From: Perkinsus olseni
Lineage: Eukaryota; Perkinsozoa; Perkinsida; Perkinsidae
Length of the DNA stretch: 64,000 nucleotides
Assembly (NCBI GenBank): GCA_013115135.1
Contig: JABANP010000061.1
Location: 1-64,000 of the forward strand
Direction: 5' to 3'
Shown: piece by piece, positions 10,950 through 22,078 of the stretch
How positions within the stretch are numbered: the first letter of the stretch is position 1
Layout of the letters: each line of letters begins with the position of its first letter
Translations under genes and position numbers: made by a program
Notes under the pieces: generated by a model
Told to the model about the DNA's origin: nothing
Databases searched by the model: none
Seen by the model: the letters and a program-made list of their open reading frames with translations, nothing else

Positions 10950-12900
10950 GGTGTCAGTAGAGCGTCTGATTGGCGACGGGTCGCGCTGTGGTCGGTCCTC
11001 ACTTAAGGTTTGACGCCACCACGGGGCTATAAATTATATCCCGCCGACCTATCATGTCATCGGGCCATCGAATGGTTGGCGGCTCCCCTGACCGTAAGGG
11101 TCCACCACTCTCATGCTTCACCCTAGGCCGCGCATCGCTGTCGAACATAGGTCTATCCTCGGGGAATCCTAGAGGAACTCCACGATGCACCGCTGAGCAC
11201 ACTTGCACATTTGCGCGTGCAGTGCCAGGGATACGAGCCAACTCGCTCAACAATACAGAGCGCAGTGGGGACGGGGCTTGAGCCCTCTGCAAGAGTTCCG
11301 ATGCACCCGAACTACTTGTAGCAAAGAAGCCTACTATTTCAAACTCGTGCTAGTTCAGTTTGGCAATCCATGACGAGCTTTGAACTTATCGTCTCCGTCC
11401 ATCAGATGGACTCCATTTTCGCTCTTCTGGAGACCATCTTCCTCACGTCGGCTGTGCGTTGCAATCCGTACACCTTCTGGTAACATCAGCGGCGTAGCCG
11501 TGTCCTTGGTGCTAGAAATCCGTCTGTGATCCACAGACAAGCACGGTGCTCGGAGCGCTGCTCGGAGAGTGTATCATACTGAGCTGGGTGTATATCTTGA
11601 ACGGAACTGGTAGAATTCCACGAAATTTATGTATCCTCGTTCCGCGAGGATGTGGCAGGATGCCGCGAGGATGAGTCAATTGCTGGCTGTTGCTCGGTGA
11701 TGAACCGTTGCACTATTGAGCCGGTAATATCAAAGCAACGGGTCGTGGCCCACGACCGCTTATACACAAACATCGTTATCGACTAATTTCGCTGCTCCAA
11801 AAGGACCCAGTGAGCTTGCTACAGCGAAAAGTCCAATTTCAGGCAGCAGTGCTGCCTTGCAGCACCAAGCACATCATAAGAAGTTCTTATCAACAACTAA
11901 ACTTGAGAAGCCTTGTACAACCTAGAACGTTTCGGATCGGAATTCGATTGCCGTTTTCGATAGCTTGAGATCCAATTCCAAGTTTTTCGTTTGCATGCAG
12001 CGACCAAGGAATTAGCTTACCTTTGTCATTGGCTCGTCCCTGTCTGTGGAAGACGTCAGGACCATACCGATGCTTTCGCAGTACCTGAGACGTAATAGCC
12101 CGTAGAGCCCTGGCATGGCCCGTTACAGAGACCCTTGGGCAGGAGAACTTCTCCTTGAGAAGCGTACCGAAGTTGAAATACAAAGCGAAGGGTATGTACG
12201 GGTAGCCTTCGCGGACGAACAAGATACTCAAGACCTCCCAGACTAAAGAACCGAGAGTCCATCTCGACTCAGAATAGATCTGATGCGCACAACGTAGGCA
12301 TAGCATCTGGCAGTATACCGGAGTGGTAATCAAGAGCGAGCTGTTCGCTCACGGCGAAGGATTCTTCATATAGCGGATACGATCTCACTATACAGGCTGC
12401 GATGGACTCAGGATGACTATCGGCGCCAAACTTACTGTTGGATAGCAGCGTTGCTGTTGGTGGCAACGGCTGGGGAGATGACTGATAAATCGCCCAGTAC
12501 CTAATCAAGGATAGTACCGCTCAACTGTTGAATGAGGCAACAATCGAGAAAATGAGCTTATTACTTTTGAATATCTGGCGTAAACAGCGTAGGACGTGTT
12601 ATGATCGCTGATATGGCAGTAAGTAGACCGCTTACCTGTGGCAAACACCCTGGGTGGAGAAGCCGCTATGACTCTCGCTTCCACAGAGTCAGCCATGTAA
12701 TAATTAACGGCAACAATACTGAGGATGATGTTATTAGAAAGGTGATCTCGCGAGCTTGCGCCAATCAGCAGTTTCTACTTATGTAAGAAGAGGCTTAACC
12801 TGATGTGCAGTTAAGAAGGAGGAGTTCCTTCTTGGCAAGGTCTCTCGTGATAGCGGAAGGTCCTCGAAGAACCTGTCATGAGTCCATTTCCATTCTTCGA
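10950..12900. other. No supported gene
   Basis: Short frames only. The minus frame 12333-11890 contains ESRWTLGSLVWEVLSILF, faintly like kinase subdomain IX, but no other kinase motif is present, so I do not call a kinase. Confidence 0.4.
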
Positions 12901-12920
12901 ACGTTGCGCTGTCGGTTGCC

Positions 12921-12940
12921 GGTTCGATCCCTGGCAGAGC
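12921..12940 (+). repeat. tRNA B-box-like copy (module A)
   Basis: GGTTCGATCCC is preceded by TTGCC and followed by TGGCAGAGCCATTT, the layout of a tRNA T-arm and 3' end. There is no matching 5' acceptor strand, so it is not a tRNA gene. It lies just upstream of the aminotransferase. Confidence 0.55.
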
Positions 12941-13038
12941 CATTTCTCTGCATATTTTTCCTAACTTTGACTAGATTGACATCTGCTAGTCGCTATAAGG
13001 GATCGGCCAGTTACTTGTTCATTCCTCACATCTGTCTA

Positions 13039-16000
13039 TGTCTGAGGGGGCGTCGAGTGAGAAGGATTTTTCCGATACAGCCACCACAGTAGCAACCGAA
13101 GAAGAGCCCAACAAGCACATCGATGCCACGGCTCTCAAGGTTACCTATTCTGCATCTTGCATGGTTCAACCTTTGATTCTCAGGTGACGTATAACCCTGT
13201 ACGATCTACTCTACCTCCCCTGAGCTCCCTCAAATTCGGCCAGATTTTCACTGATCACATGCTGAGCATCGATTATGATGATGATAATGGGTGGCATGAT
13301 GTAGTACAGGGGAGAGAGACGGGGGAGTACGAGATGACGACGAGAACTCTCAGCAATGCGAAACTCGATAAAAAATATGGAACCAATTTTTTTATTTTTT
13401 CCGTAAATGTCGTAGCAGTAACGCTTCAAAAGAAGGACAATTACCGTCATGATTAACGAATGAACGCGGTTTTTGAATTATAAACAGCATCGTTATGAAC
13501 TTGATAGTCGTAGACCCCGTAATTAATTATTTAATACCGTAATTCCCGCAATTATCATGAGTTTGTCGAGTAGTGGTGATCTAGTTGGTGCATTATCCGC
13601 AGCAAATGCACGACGAGTTCGGTGAGTGACAATTGTTGATGTATCGTTTGCCAGGAAGCGCTTTTCGGTCTCGGTCGTATCAACTCTCCCGTTTTCCGTT
13701 CATTTATACCAAGTGGCAGCTTTTCGAACATCGCTGAATAACTAACGAAAACATCGTGTTTTTGACCAACTTTTCCCTTCTTTTCAGCCGGTTATCTGTC
13801 CCTTCGGAGATCTCTCCCTTCACCCTGGCTTCGACTGTGCTGCACTACGCAGTGGAATGCTTTGAAGGGGCTAAAGTGTAATGAGGGCGGCCGGGGAATG
13901 AGATTTTGTCTATTATCATTATTGTGGAATTGCATACCAACTTTTTCGCACTTCTCTTACGATGATTACGTACATCACTTATGTAGACATTTAATGTGTC
14001 ATCAGTGGTTTCTTCATCTCGCCTGATGTTGGCTGGTGTCTGATCTCTCCGAGGAGTTCGTGGGGAGGGCTGATAAAAACGATCTCGTATACGAGCAATG
14101 CAGTTATTCACGGAAGCTACTCTCGGGGCTCGTTGAGTGTATCTTAAAGAGCCCAAGTGCGCGGCGTCTGGACGCTCGTGATATCAGCGATATGGTAGGC
14201 ACTATAGCAACGGATCGATGATCCATAGAATGGGTATGTCACGTGAGGAGGACCGGTGTGGAATTTACCGAATGGTTTTTCACGTTAATCGACCTGGCGT
14301 TTGTAATGGGTCTCTGCTCTGTTAGAGGACAGCTTGTGCGCTGTTGATTTATAATCTCAGATGTACTGTGCCAAGTTTAAGCTTCAACCAAAGATTCGCC
14401 TCAGGTTCAAGAATAGTGAGGGTGTCATCACCGAGTTCCGTCTGCGAGACAACATCCGGCGATTTGCCAAGTCGATTGAGCGGAGCGGTGTTGCTAGCTT
14501 TGATGAGGCGGATGAAGAATCATTGTACGGGGTGAAAACGATACTCCGATTTCGCACTCGAGTGTGTCATTAGATATGAATTGATAAGAGAACTAGTGCT
14601 GATCGATGAAGACATGATACCGGATGAATACGGATACTCGTTGTATATTCGCCCGACCTTTATAGGGACAGAGGTAGGGAGAAGGGCGTGGGTTCGAACC
14701 CTGGCTGCGATATTATCATGGTGCTCTTTGTCATTTCAGCCGAGCGTAGCAGTTGCGGCGGGGTCTCGAGGGAAACTTTTCGTCATTTGCAGTCCAGTGG
14801 GACCGTAAGTGGGCGTATCTTTTCCTGGCTCTCTTCTGAGAATCTTCGCTGTGCGCAATTGGATTTGCTTTCACCTACAGGTTCTTCCCTTGCGGCTTCA
14901 AGCCCGTATCTTTATTGGCGTGCACTCGTAATGTTCGAGCTTGGCCGGGCGGTAGTAGCAATTGGGTGGAAACGCCGAAAAAATAAATCACCACGAATTT
15001 GGTATAAAAGAATTTCCGATCTTCAACTGATCATCGGAGCCATTTATAATTCGAGGCTCTCTCAAGCTCGACCAACGGGAATTCCCTTTACCATAAATGC
15101 CGCGGCTTTAAAGCTAAGCGCGAAAGTTTCGTCGCGGTTCCTGGGCTTTCTGGACTGTTCCCTTTCGCATAGGAGTACCTCGTGTTACGGACTCTAGCTT
15201 TCAGAGGGAGCTTAGCGAGTACTTCATGTGCCAGCAAGCATGCGCGCGTGATTTACTGGGGGATAGGGTATGGATCGTCAAGTAGTCAAGATCCGAAGAG
15301 CGTCAAGATTCTTGGCGAATTATTACCGTAGTCTTATCAGTAGATGGCGAAGTTGAATACTCCAGACGAAAGTATTGAGTAGTCTTACACTCGCGTCTTT
15401 CAGGATCCGGTGGCCATAAACTTGGTAGCAATTACGGCCCGACTCTGATGCCCGCTAAAAGTGCGGTAGGACGGGGAGTCTTTGTCCTTTGGAAGCTTTC
15501 TCCGGGCTTTGGTTGGGTACTGACAGTACCGTACTGTTCGTTATATCAGAGTAAAGAAGGGTATACGCAAATTCTATGGCTCTTGCCGTTGCGGGATGAG
15601 GATGGCCAACTGAAGCATCACATTACGGAAGTTGGTAATACTCGAGTGGTTGAGGAGGCAGTTTGCCACTCTTAAGGTATCCGGTTCGTTCCTCGGCAGG
15701 TTCCATGAACGTATTCTTCGTGTTTGAAGACGATGATGGAATCGAGGTTGTTACCCCGCCAACAAAAGATATCATTTTGCCCGGCATCACTCGGGATTCG
15801 GTAAAAACTTCGAGGATCTAGGGACCTCTGGACCCGTGCGTTTCACAGGTTCTGAAGATTCTCCGGGACAACGGTAACATCAGAGTTTCCGAGAGAGATG
15901 TTACTATGGAGGAGCTTCTCGAACGGCATCGCCGACGAGAAGTTGCGGAAATTTTTGGTAGTATTCTTGGGAAGCTCCTTCTGAAAATCTCTTCCGGGAC

Positions 16001-16340
16001 AGACCTTTTACTCGAAAGTGTAGAAAGATTAGGCCTAAGATTGACGTGAATTCGGCGAGGAGTGGTATCGATGTTGCACACATGCGCGATGGTTTTCGTT
16101 AACCAGGTACCGGTACTGCTGCGATTGTCTGTCCTGTCAAAAGTGTAACGTATGAGGATGTAGAAATTGATGTAAGCTTGGGTTCGATCGTATGATCGAT
16201 CAGCTGATCGATTTGTTAGGTTCCTGTAGATGAGGCCATCGGAGCAGGTCCGATGTGCAGAAAGATTCTCGATGAGGTAGTAACGGGTTGAGCTGTGGGC
16301 TGCGACATGTGGGCTCGGATATTCGAAGGTCGCGTTGGCA
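13039..16340 (+). CDS. Branched-chain amino acid aminotransferase
   Basis: PLP-dependent fold-type IV enzyme interconverting Leu/Ile/Val with their 2-oxo acids. Exons read from family conservation: 13039-13183; 13225-13300 (LKFGQIFTDHMLSIDY); about 13788-13875 (STVLHYAVECFEGAK); 14361-about 14535; 14574-14673 (DEYGYSLYIRPTFIGTE); 14740-14804 (GKLFVICSPVGP); 14881-14954 (FFPCGFKP..RAWPGG); 15404-15465 (HKLGSNYGPTLMP, with the PLP Lys); 15550-15634 (EGYTQILWL..HHITEVG); 15700-15800 (SMNVFFVFE..LPGITRDS); 15849-15957; 16107-16171 (GTGTAAIVCPV); 16220-16276. Join 13300/13788 needs a phase change, and I could not place the last exon securely. The introns at 14674-14739 and 15635-15699 carry tRNA-like blocks. 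Confidence 0.9.
14674..14739 (+). repeat. Intron with sense tRNA-like block (module A)
   Basis: A 66-base GT-AG intron of the aminotransferase; splicing restores FIGTE|PSVAV. It contains AGGGCGTGGGTTCGAACC with a full B box at 14691-14700. Confidence 0.75.
15635..15699 (+). repeat. Intron that is a tRNA-Gly-like sequence
   Basis: This 65-base intron of the aminotransferase (splicing gives ITEVG|SMNVFF) reads like a whole tRNA body. It has an A-box-like CGAGTGGTTGAGG, an anticodon-loop-like TTGCCAC (GCC, glycine), an AGGTA variable region and a B box GGTTCGTTCC. Acceptor and T stems do not pair well, so it is a degenerate tRNA. GT and AG lie at its two ends. Confidence 0.65.
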
Positions 16341-16659
16341 CGAAATTCGGAATTGCGTGCTTATGACGGGAATCTCCGAATTCCCCGTCATAACTGCGTT
16401 TTAATACCTATGTAGCCATGTACACATACATATACATATGTAGACATACACATGTACACATGGTTGATTATCAGGTTCAAGATGCTCAGCATGGAAAGGG
16501 TCCCTTTGCGAGCCTCTGGACTAACGAGTGGAATCAATCGATGAGGATTTATCAATAAATACCTGTTAATAGCCCTCCTAGTGGCATCAGCTGTTTCTAT
16601 GGCGAGAGTTTGAATTAGCGGTGTTATCGTCCATACCACTCCTTTCGTAAATTGTGCTG

Positions 16660-17299
16660 CAAGTTGCAGCCTGCAACAGTTCTCTTCAAATGTCGGTCCC
16701 CTCCAGCAGACCACCTCTATACTCTCTGGAGGAAATACGTAATAGTGGGGGGGATGAAGGAGATGTGGGAAACTGGCAGCGGAATTGGCGTGTCTCTTCG
16801 GGAATATCGGGATTGACTGAATCCCCGAGGATGAAACGATGTCCGGAATCAGTCGTGGTTTACACGAGGTGAATTTTTCTCTATTGTTTTGAGTTGCTGA
16901 GAAAGACAGGCAATTCTGATGCAAGAATGTATGGATGTTGTTTTCAGCCCGGCATCCCGACTGGCAAGGGTCGAGATCGGCTAAGTGGATGGATCGGAAC
17001 ACTGGGCGGAACAGTAATAGAAGGGTTGAGTCTGGGAGACTTACATTGTAAGGTTGTTTACACGTTGCTGAGATGAAGTGCAGTTGGTTCCAGACCATCA
17101 CGGGACTTTTTTCAATATCATTTCCATTGCATGCCCTTGCCTTGTTCATGCCTCCCAGCAGAAGGCTCTCGGCACGGAGGAGGGCGATCGGCTCGTATCG
17201 GAAAATCCGGACATGTGGTTTGGTTGGAATGCTACCAAGACGAAGATTCCGGGGTCCCTTGCAGCGCCCCGAGTACACGATGATCAGTCTCGTCAATGA
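16660..17299 (+). CDS. Uncharacterised protein with HPxWQGSxSAKWMDRNTG block, copy 1
   Basis: Exon 16948-17013 encodes HPDWQGSRSAKWMDRNTG. It splices (17014-17072) in phase to 17073-17299, giving NNEVQLVPDHHGTFFNII and ending at TGA 17299. An upstream exon probably lies at 16660-16870 (LTESPRMKRCPE). A second gene at 19113-19170 encodes HPEWQGSKSAKWMDRNTG, and nearly all base differences between the two are at third codon positions, which supports this strand and frame. I do not recognise the family. A 322-codon open frame on the minus strand (17356-16388) overlaps it; I treat that as a shadow, but not with certainty. Confidence 0.5.
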
Positions 17300-17327
17300 C
17301 GAGGCGTCATCATGATATGATGAATAC

Positions 17328-17669
17328 ATGAACATGATGCCAGTGGTATCATTCACCTCGTCCTCTACGGATCCTGAATCAAGATGTTATCAAGCATTTT
17401 CGGTTCCTCTGCCACGAGCGGTTCCTCTGTCACGAGCGGTTCCTCTGTCATGCCGCGCGATCTGTCTTGAAGAACTGTTCTTTATCGAGTCCGCGCTGGA
17501 TGAGCCTTCGGCCGAGGCTTGTGGAAGGGCTGTACGGCGTAACGCCAGAACGGTTTTGGGGGCCGCAGTTCTGAGAGACAAGCTACATTCTCCGGCGCCC
17601 GAGAGCCTTGTACGACTGCTATTTACGGTTCTACAGCGGGCTCTGGCTCACGGCGAACTCTTGCCGTAA
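17328..17669 (+). CDS. Open frame with a short tandem repeat
   Basis: A 113-codon frame. Near its start an 18-base unit (CGGTTCCTCTGYCACGAG) is repeated about three times at 17399-17450. The rest (LEELFFIESALDEPSAEAC...) is helix-like. No family is recognised, and it may be an exon of the preceding or following gene. Confidence 0.3.
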   Translation: MNMMPVVSFTSSSTDPESRCYQAFSVPLPRAVPLSRAVPLSCRAICLEELFFIESALDEPSAEACGRAVRRNARTVLGAAVLRDKLHSPAPESLVRLLFTVLQRALAHGELLP

Positions 17670-17989
17670 CCTGATCATTCTCAATTTTCGGTGCCAATGT
17701 TGGGTGATACTAAGATTTGGGTGCCGCGCGATGAGGTGGAGAGCGCAGCTTCGCATTGCGCGATCAGCGTAGGACTGATTTTGCGGACGAGGATCAAGAT
17801 GATACAGGTGGAGAGCTCAGCTTCTCATTCCGTGGCCGCGACCGGTCCTACCGGTCCGGTAGTTACTACCGGGTAGTGTAAGGCCTACATAAAACCACAA
17901 AATGCAGGCCTTGTACAGATGCTTGAAAAATCAGCTTACATTCACCAGTATCAAGTTATGATGCTTGCTCGGTCTCTACCATCTTAGCC

Positions 17990-18125
17990 ATGGTAAGAGC
18001 AAGTTTCAGGCCAGCGGACCGGTTGGTCTTCATGGACCTGGAAAAAGCCTTTCTGCGGTTAAGACATGCCAGTAGCCTAGTTGTGAAGGTCCTCACCCTT
18101 GGGGTTCCCAAGTTGGGAAGGTGTA
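17990..18125 (+). pseudogene. Possible LINE reverse-transcriptase fragment
   Basis: The plus frame encodes FRPADRLVFMDLEKAFLRLR followed by HASSLVVKVLTLGVP, resembling the 'F.DLEKAFD.V.R..L...L...GVP' block of non-LTR reverse transcriptases. The FADD active-site block and flanks are missing, so this is at best a relic. Confidence 0.35.
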
Positions 18126-18930
18126 CTAATCGACAATGTCGATTCGACATCCAGGCACGGTGTCGGCGTGGCCGTGGTATTAGCTGTAGAATGCCGGTGC
18201 AGAGTGGACACTGCTATAGCGTTTCAATCTGTTTCATTTTTGGGACCGTCGGCTTGACTTGCGAGAGACCATAGCTTTTGATGAGGTACTGCGCGGCTGG
18301 CCCGCGACCTACGGATCTCAGGAGCCGATATCTTGACTCGGTGTTCATCCCTGGGATAATATGAAAATTCCAAGAAGCGAAAAAATTTTGTCGCGAGCGG
18401 AGCGGAGCTAGATTGAGTTGAGTAGTTCTGCTCGTTTCCAGGATGCCGTAAATTCGTTCGGAGTTATGCGAGAACAGGAGACGAGCGCAGTCTCGCTAAT
18501 GTGGGCTTTGATGGGTAATAGGGGGTGATTTCGTGGCGCGCGAGAAAGTTTCGTCGTGAAGCATGGGCTCAGTTACTTCAAGGATGTAGCAGGACGAGAT
18601 CGCTGCGGAGGAGTTCGCCGTTTTCGAGCGGAACGAAGCTGCCCTAGTCTTTTGACAATTGGAGATTCGGAGTTTGTGTGGCGACCAGGAAAAAAGATCA
18701 TAGCGGTAAAATGGGAAATTTTCTCCTAAATTTTCCAGAGAACTAACGATCATCCAGTTGGGTGGGAAAATTGGGGATAGCTGCAAGTCAAAAGTTGGAA
18801 CTGATTTTATTGTTATTTTTGAAAGGTACCGGTCGAAGGGCTTGAACCCAGGTCCTGTGGGATCAAGTAAGTTCTTCAATCGCATGTACTCTGTGCCCTG
18901 CGGAATCCCGACGGATGCCTTTGATGCTCA

Positions 18931-19200
18931 TTGTGGGGTTTTGAATCGAGGTTGTGTTCTTGGTGGGAGGAGGGCTGGAGTCCTTCATTCAGTCGTTCCA
19001 AGTCTGCGCAGTGTACGTGTCCTATAAAACCCAGCACTCCTCCAAGCCTTACCAAATTTCCACCAAATCCTACCATGCTCGAGACCCCCGGCTGTCCACC
19101 TATTCCGAGCCATCCCGAGTGGCAGGGATCGAAATCAGCCAAGTGGATGGATCGGAATACGGGGAAGATCAGTAGTGGAGAGGGCGGGGGCATTGGGTGA
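18931..19200 (+). CDS. Uncharacterised protein with HPxWQGSxSAKWMDRNTG block, copy 2
   Basis: The plus frame encodes a Pro/Thr-rich stretch and then HPEWQGSKSAKWMDRNTG at 19113-19166, paralogous to 16958-17011. The differences are conservative (D/E, R/K) and sit mostly at wobble positions. Flanking exon boundaries are unclear, and 18870-18960 may hold another exon (VPCGIPTDAFDAHCGVLNRG). Function unknown. Confidence 0.45.
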   Translation: MWGFESRLCSWWEEGWSPSFSRSKSAQCTCPIKPSTPPSLTKFPPNPTMLETPGCPPIPSHPEWQGSKSAKWMDRNTGKISSGEGGGIG

Positions 19201-20185
19201 TTGGCATTGGTCTGCATCAGTGTGTCGGAAGATGCCCAACACGGCGTGTCGAGCAGGGGAGCCTGACAGTTTTACGGGAGCTGGGATGGCCAGGTACACG
19301 GACTAGTTCATATTGGGAGTTCTTGAAGTGGAACGTTCACTGTCGTTGTTGCGTGTCTTCGTTCTGGGAGGCTACCACTGGGAGCTCGGGCTTAGATAAT
19401 TTTCGAGGATGTGTAGAACGCCTGAGGTACACGCTAGAGTGGTGTCCGCTATCTGTTAGCCATATGGAACTCAACAGGCGTGTGGTTGGTATAATCTCGA
19501 GACACAGTCCGCCTCGAGCTACAGCACAGTGAAAGTCCTTCATTGGGGTGAAGTAGGGCTGAGGGTCCGTAAGCACCACTAAAGTAGCCGTTCGGAGAAG
19601 TTGGTAGGAAAATAGTTTTTTGGGTGTAGAAATGATAGAGTTTAAGCTAAGCCTTTCGAATTTGATAGTGGTATCCTGAGCAAGGCCAGCGGGACATTGA
19701 TATTGAGGCCGACCCAAGCAGTTCAGACTTCCGGAAGATTCTCACGGAGTTTTGATAGTTACCTAAGGCTGGGTTGATGTTTTGCTGCGAGGTATTTTGC
19801 TGATCAAAAAGGGCTTGACCCTCACGAAGGAGTTCGGCGCTTCGCTCCGCTCGAACCCTCCGCGGAATTTCGATGGCGGCCGAGTAAGAAGGTCCTCAAG
19901 GTAGGGTGTATTCAAATCCCGCTCACCTTCGTCTTTTTTGGAAAAATTTTCAGAAATTTCCCGCTGATTTTCCTAGAATCTTGGTTTTCCTTCGAGGTCC
20001 CTGGTGACGGCGGGACAGATCGACCGATCGGAATTCGAAGGATCGACCCCGTCATCCACACGGTGCCGAAAAGGGCGGAAAAAGTGCATATACGACAGAC
20101 GGAGTGCAGGGTAATAGGCGGAGCGAAGTTTTTTCTGTTTTTTTTTCGAAACAAATCCGGGAAAGCCTTAATTTTTTTGTGTCAG

Positions 20186-21530
20186 ACCGAATTTGATGAT
20201 GTGCCGAGGGGCCGCCGTATTGTGATTGACGAGGGTCGGAACGCCCCTCATCCGCGGGCACTGCGACCGGCTAGGGAGGCCTCCCTCGAGGAAGTCATCG
20301 GGTGGGTGTAATAAGATTTGCACGCATGCGCAAGTCATCCGCGACAGTCGACGAGGGAGAGTGCGGACAGTGTGCGAGAAGAGGAATGGGTTGAGGATGG
20401 CGGCGGAGGGGGATAAGCTTTATAAGCACCCTGAGTAAGCGGTCATTTTTTATGAGCTTTGGATCGACATTGGTATCGTCCGGGGTTAGGACTGCCCACG
20501 GAGTGAAATCGGAAAACTGAAATCAGGATAGAGTTGTGGAACGGCTACTGTTGCAATTGTACCAGTGGCAGCTACTCGTTCGCATGCTGAAAGCGTTTGG
20601 TGTGGACGGAGTACGCAGTCTCACGCCAGAAGGAAAAACCCGGGGTCTGGAGATTCGGAAGTTGGGCTCATTTGCCGCGCTTGGAATTTTGGGATTGGAA
20701 ACATGTGTCTTGGATTGTGGCTGCGCGGTAGGGGGGAGATGGTCGTATTTTTCGTGGGATTTCTTTGTTCATTGTGAGAAGTCGAATGCTCGTAGAAGAG
20801 GTCCAGTTCTCTGGAGAAAATGTCGATTTGCCTGCAGCGTTTACTGTGATTTCCGGTAGGTTCTCCGACAGCTTCTTCAAACAGGGTGGATTGATAGCGG
20901 GAGCGGGATTCGTAAGGCTTCGGTACCTCCTGCCTAGGGTTTGGGAATTTTCAACATGAAGTGGGGAAGTTATGGTAGGTACGCGGCTCCCATCCCCGCA
21001 CCATTCCTCGGAACAGCGTGAGCTGGGAGTCCTTCCTCCCCGAACGACCGGATCTTGTTGCGAAAAAGTGGGTATGGAATTTGAGATTACTTCGGTTGGC
21101 GCGATACTCGAACGTTTGGGAGATATTTTCCGGGAATGACAAGAACTTTTTTGGGCAATTTGCTGTTGAATTATGAACGCGCTCGCTGCCGGTCATTTCC
21201 GGCAGGCTCCGTTCCATGAATTTCCGTTGCTGTTTTGATGGTCTCACGTCAGGCTGCCATTCCGTGAGGTCGAGCGAAGAGCTGTGCAGAGGCAGGCTGA
21301 GGGCAGCGTGAAGGAGTTGGGGGAGTGGGAGCAGACAGTTTTACGGGATACGCCGGGCGCGAATTATGAAGAGGTAGTTGCGATGGAGGTTTGTTGCCGT
21401 AGGGGAATCGTTACTGATAGAAGTGCAGTAATTACGGGGATTGCACCACACGAAAATGAAGTCGTTTTCAATACTTCGGAAATGGAGTTGGCTTTTTCTA
21501 ATTTGATCTTGAATATTTTCATTTGAAACA
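20186..21530 (+). CDS. Uncharacterised multi-exon gene
   Basis: Convincing exon pieces: 20186-20301 (TEFDDVPRGRRIVIDEGRN) after a pyrimidine tract and CAG; about 20350-20435 (KRNGLRMAAEGDKLYKHPE) before GTAAGC; about 20780-20855 (EEVQFSGENVDLPAAFTVIS), joined by a 29-base intron to GGLIAGAGF; and about 21284-21440 (GSVKELGEWEQTVLRDTPG). Order and strand agree, but I cannot say whether they form one gene. Family unknown. The intron before the first exon carries GGCGGAGCGAAG (module E). Confidence 0.45.
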
Positions 21531-21598
21531 AAGGGTTTTAGAATAAAGTCCGTCTCTTTGAATCGTTGAGAGGCCATTGAAATTGAGGTGAAAATGGT

Positions 21599-21670
21599 GT
21601 AGAACGGAAATGGGCGAGCCCGGATTCGAACCCTCGATCGGGCCACCGGCGGTCTCGGATCTCGCCGACT
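21599..21670 (-). repeat. tRNA B-box-like copy, antisense (module A)
   Basis: GGATTCGAACC with CGAGCCC on one side. On the minus strand it reads as a tRNA T-arm ending GCTCGCCCA then TTT. The 5' half does not pair, so it is not called a tRNA gene. It lies 5' of the exchanger gene. Confidence 0.55.
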
Positions 21671-22078
21671 GACTCATTAATGATATGAATAATTATCAAT
21701 GAGAAATAAGACACCTCGAGCCCTGTGGTGTAGAATATAACAAAGTCAAGTGTGATCAATCTGAAACAATTTGAAACCGATACATGTGTAAGCGTTGTTG
21801 TTATTTGGTCGTGTATTGTTTTAGCTCAGCGATGATGATATTGAAGGTGGTGGAGACTCGTAGTGGTGTGGCATGGTTTGTTGTTCCGGAATGTGGTATT
21901 GGGTTGATGTGCATGGGCAGGAGTTGTGAAAGGAGTGGTATCGGCTTGTCAGAGTCAATGGATCGATTATCACTACGGATGGCCTGTCAGTGTTTTAATT
22001 CCATGATTAACGCGCTTCGACCTTGGATATGTTGTATCGGGATATCACTGTCATTCATACCCGTGGTGGCTGCTACTG

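Noticed and set aside
11890..12333. Tyrosine-kinase-like fragment on the minus strand
   Set aside because: Only one weak segment resembles kinase subdomain IX; no VAIK, HRD or DFG nearby.
16388..17356. 322-codon open frame on the minus strand
   Set aside because: It overlaps plus-strand exons whose paralogue differs at wobble positions of the plus frame, and its sequence shows no domain. I treat it as a shadow, with some doubt.
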